Source of the DNA: JBDSEG01 sp039920165
Lineage (GTDB): Bacteria > Pseudomonadota > Gammaproteobacteria > Burkholderiales > Burkholderiaceae_C
Direction: 5' to 3'
Assembly: GCA_039920165.1 (NCBI GenBank)
Contig: JBDSEG010000275.1
Location: forward strand, 1-6,308
Length of the DNA stretch: 6,308 nucleotides
Shown: positions 5,977 to 6,308 of the stretch, in pieces
Layout of the letters: every line of letters starts with the position of its first letter
Numbering within the stretch: the first letter of the stretch is position 1
Translations under genes and position numbers: made by a program
The notes under the pieces: generated by a model
The model's input: the letters and a program-made list of their open reading frames with translations, nothing else
Databases searched by the model: none
What the model was told of the DNA's origin: nothing

Positions 5977-6308
5977 TCAGAGGGTCTCGCCGGCCTTGAG
6001 CACGCCGGCGGCGCGCAGCGAGGCTTCGAGCCACTTTGGGCGGATGTCGCGGCCGGCCACGATGTCGGCGATGCGGCCGCGCTCGTCGGCCACCTTGCGC
6101 GCGGCCAGGTCGATCAGCGACGCGGCCTTGTCGCGCTCGATCGCGACCACGCCGTCGGCGTCGCCGACGATCAGGTCGCCCGGCTGGATGGCGATCTCGC
6201 CGCACGAGATCGGCCAGTTGATGCGGCCGGGAATGAACTTGGTCGGACCGTTCGGGCTCGCGCCGACGGCGAAGACCGGGAAGCCGAGCTCGCGCAGTTC
6301 CTCGGTAT
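5977..6308 (-). CDS. RraA-like / 4-hydroxy-4-methyl-2-oxoglutarate aldolase family protein (N-terminal part beyond the window)
   Basis: The last 110 codons or so are visible, ending ...LKAGETL and a TGA at 5977-5979. The segment GFPVFAVGASPNGPTKF, then the INWPISCGE stretch, then QPGDLIVGDADGVVAI is the C-terminal half typical of the RraA/LigK/HMG-CHA aldolase fold. Members are metal-dependent class II pyruvate aldolases or oxaloacetate decarboxylases in aromatic-acid catabolism; E. coli RraA itself is an RNase E inhibitor with the same fold. The catalytic Arg-Asp pair of the aldolases lies before the visible part, so activity cannot be judged. A C-terminal helical extension (about the last 40 residues, containing RDIRPKWLEASLRAAGVL) is longer than in E. 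coli RraA and common in the aldolase-like members. The dehydrogenase gene follows 27 bases later, so the two are most likely co-transcribed and belong to one catabolic pathway. Confidence 0.88.
   Translation of the reverse strand, partial: TEELRELGFPVFAVGASPNGPTKFIPGRINWPISCGEIAIQPGDLIVGDADGVVAIERDKAASLIDLAARKVADERGRIADIVAGRDIRPKWLEASLRAAGVLKAGETL

Noticed and set aside
4853..6205. Upstream extension of the CobW frame, which would give an 803-residue fusion protein
   Set aside because: Before residue 1 at the GTG 4852 the frame shadows the dehydrogenase and RraA-like genes and gives Arg/Gly-rich sequence without domains; the true GTPase homology begins right after 4852.

Overview
The window looks like chromosomal DNA of a high-GC Gram-negative bacterium, most likely a betaproteobacterium of the Burkholderiales. 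This rests on the strong G/C bias at third codon positions, tight gene packing, and the gene families and their wording; it is an inference from style, not a database match. I see no tRNA, rRNA, CRISPR array, insertion sequence or phage gene.

Layout. (1) Positions 1-2268, minus strand: a two-gene ABC importer operon with a fused double-domain FbpB/AfuB-type permease followed by its ATPase, which is cut by the left window edge. (2) Positions 2269-2460: a divergent intergenic region holding a perfect 7-bp inverted repeat with a 9-bp spacer and a second, degenerate copy 20 bp away, resembling an operator for the importer operon. (3) Positions 2461-3758, plus strand: a small cysteine-rich protein joining a SEC-C zinc motif to a YkgJ-type metal-chelating domain, then a stand-alone cyclic-nucleotide-binding domain protein without a DNA-binding domain. 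(4) Positions 3759-3793: a short convergent gap with a GC-rich hairpin. (5) Positions 3794-6308, minus strand: an apparent three-gene operon of an RraA/HMG-aldolase-like protein (cut by the right edge), a zinc-dependent MDR alcohol dehydrogenase, and a CobW/COG0523 GTPase whose GTG start lies inside the end of the dehydrogenase gene.

How the parts may work together. The right-hand operon reads as a catabolic module: an aldolase-like lyase and a zinc dehydrogenase acting on a hydroxy- or oxo-acid, with a GTP-dependent metal chaperone coupled in translation to the zinc enzyme. The left operon would import a substrate, but no substrate-binding protein lies in the window, so the cargo cannot be named. 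The two operons are separated by plus-strand genes, so a shared pathway is only a hypothesis. I found no clearly unprecedented system. The most unusual points are the CobW-dehydrogenase coupling, the apparent absence of the fourth catalytic zinc ligand in the dehydrogenase, and the paired palindromes before the permease.
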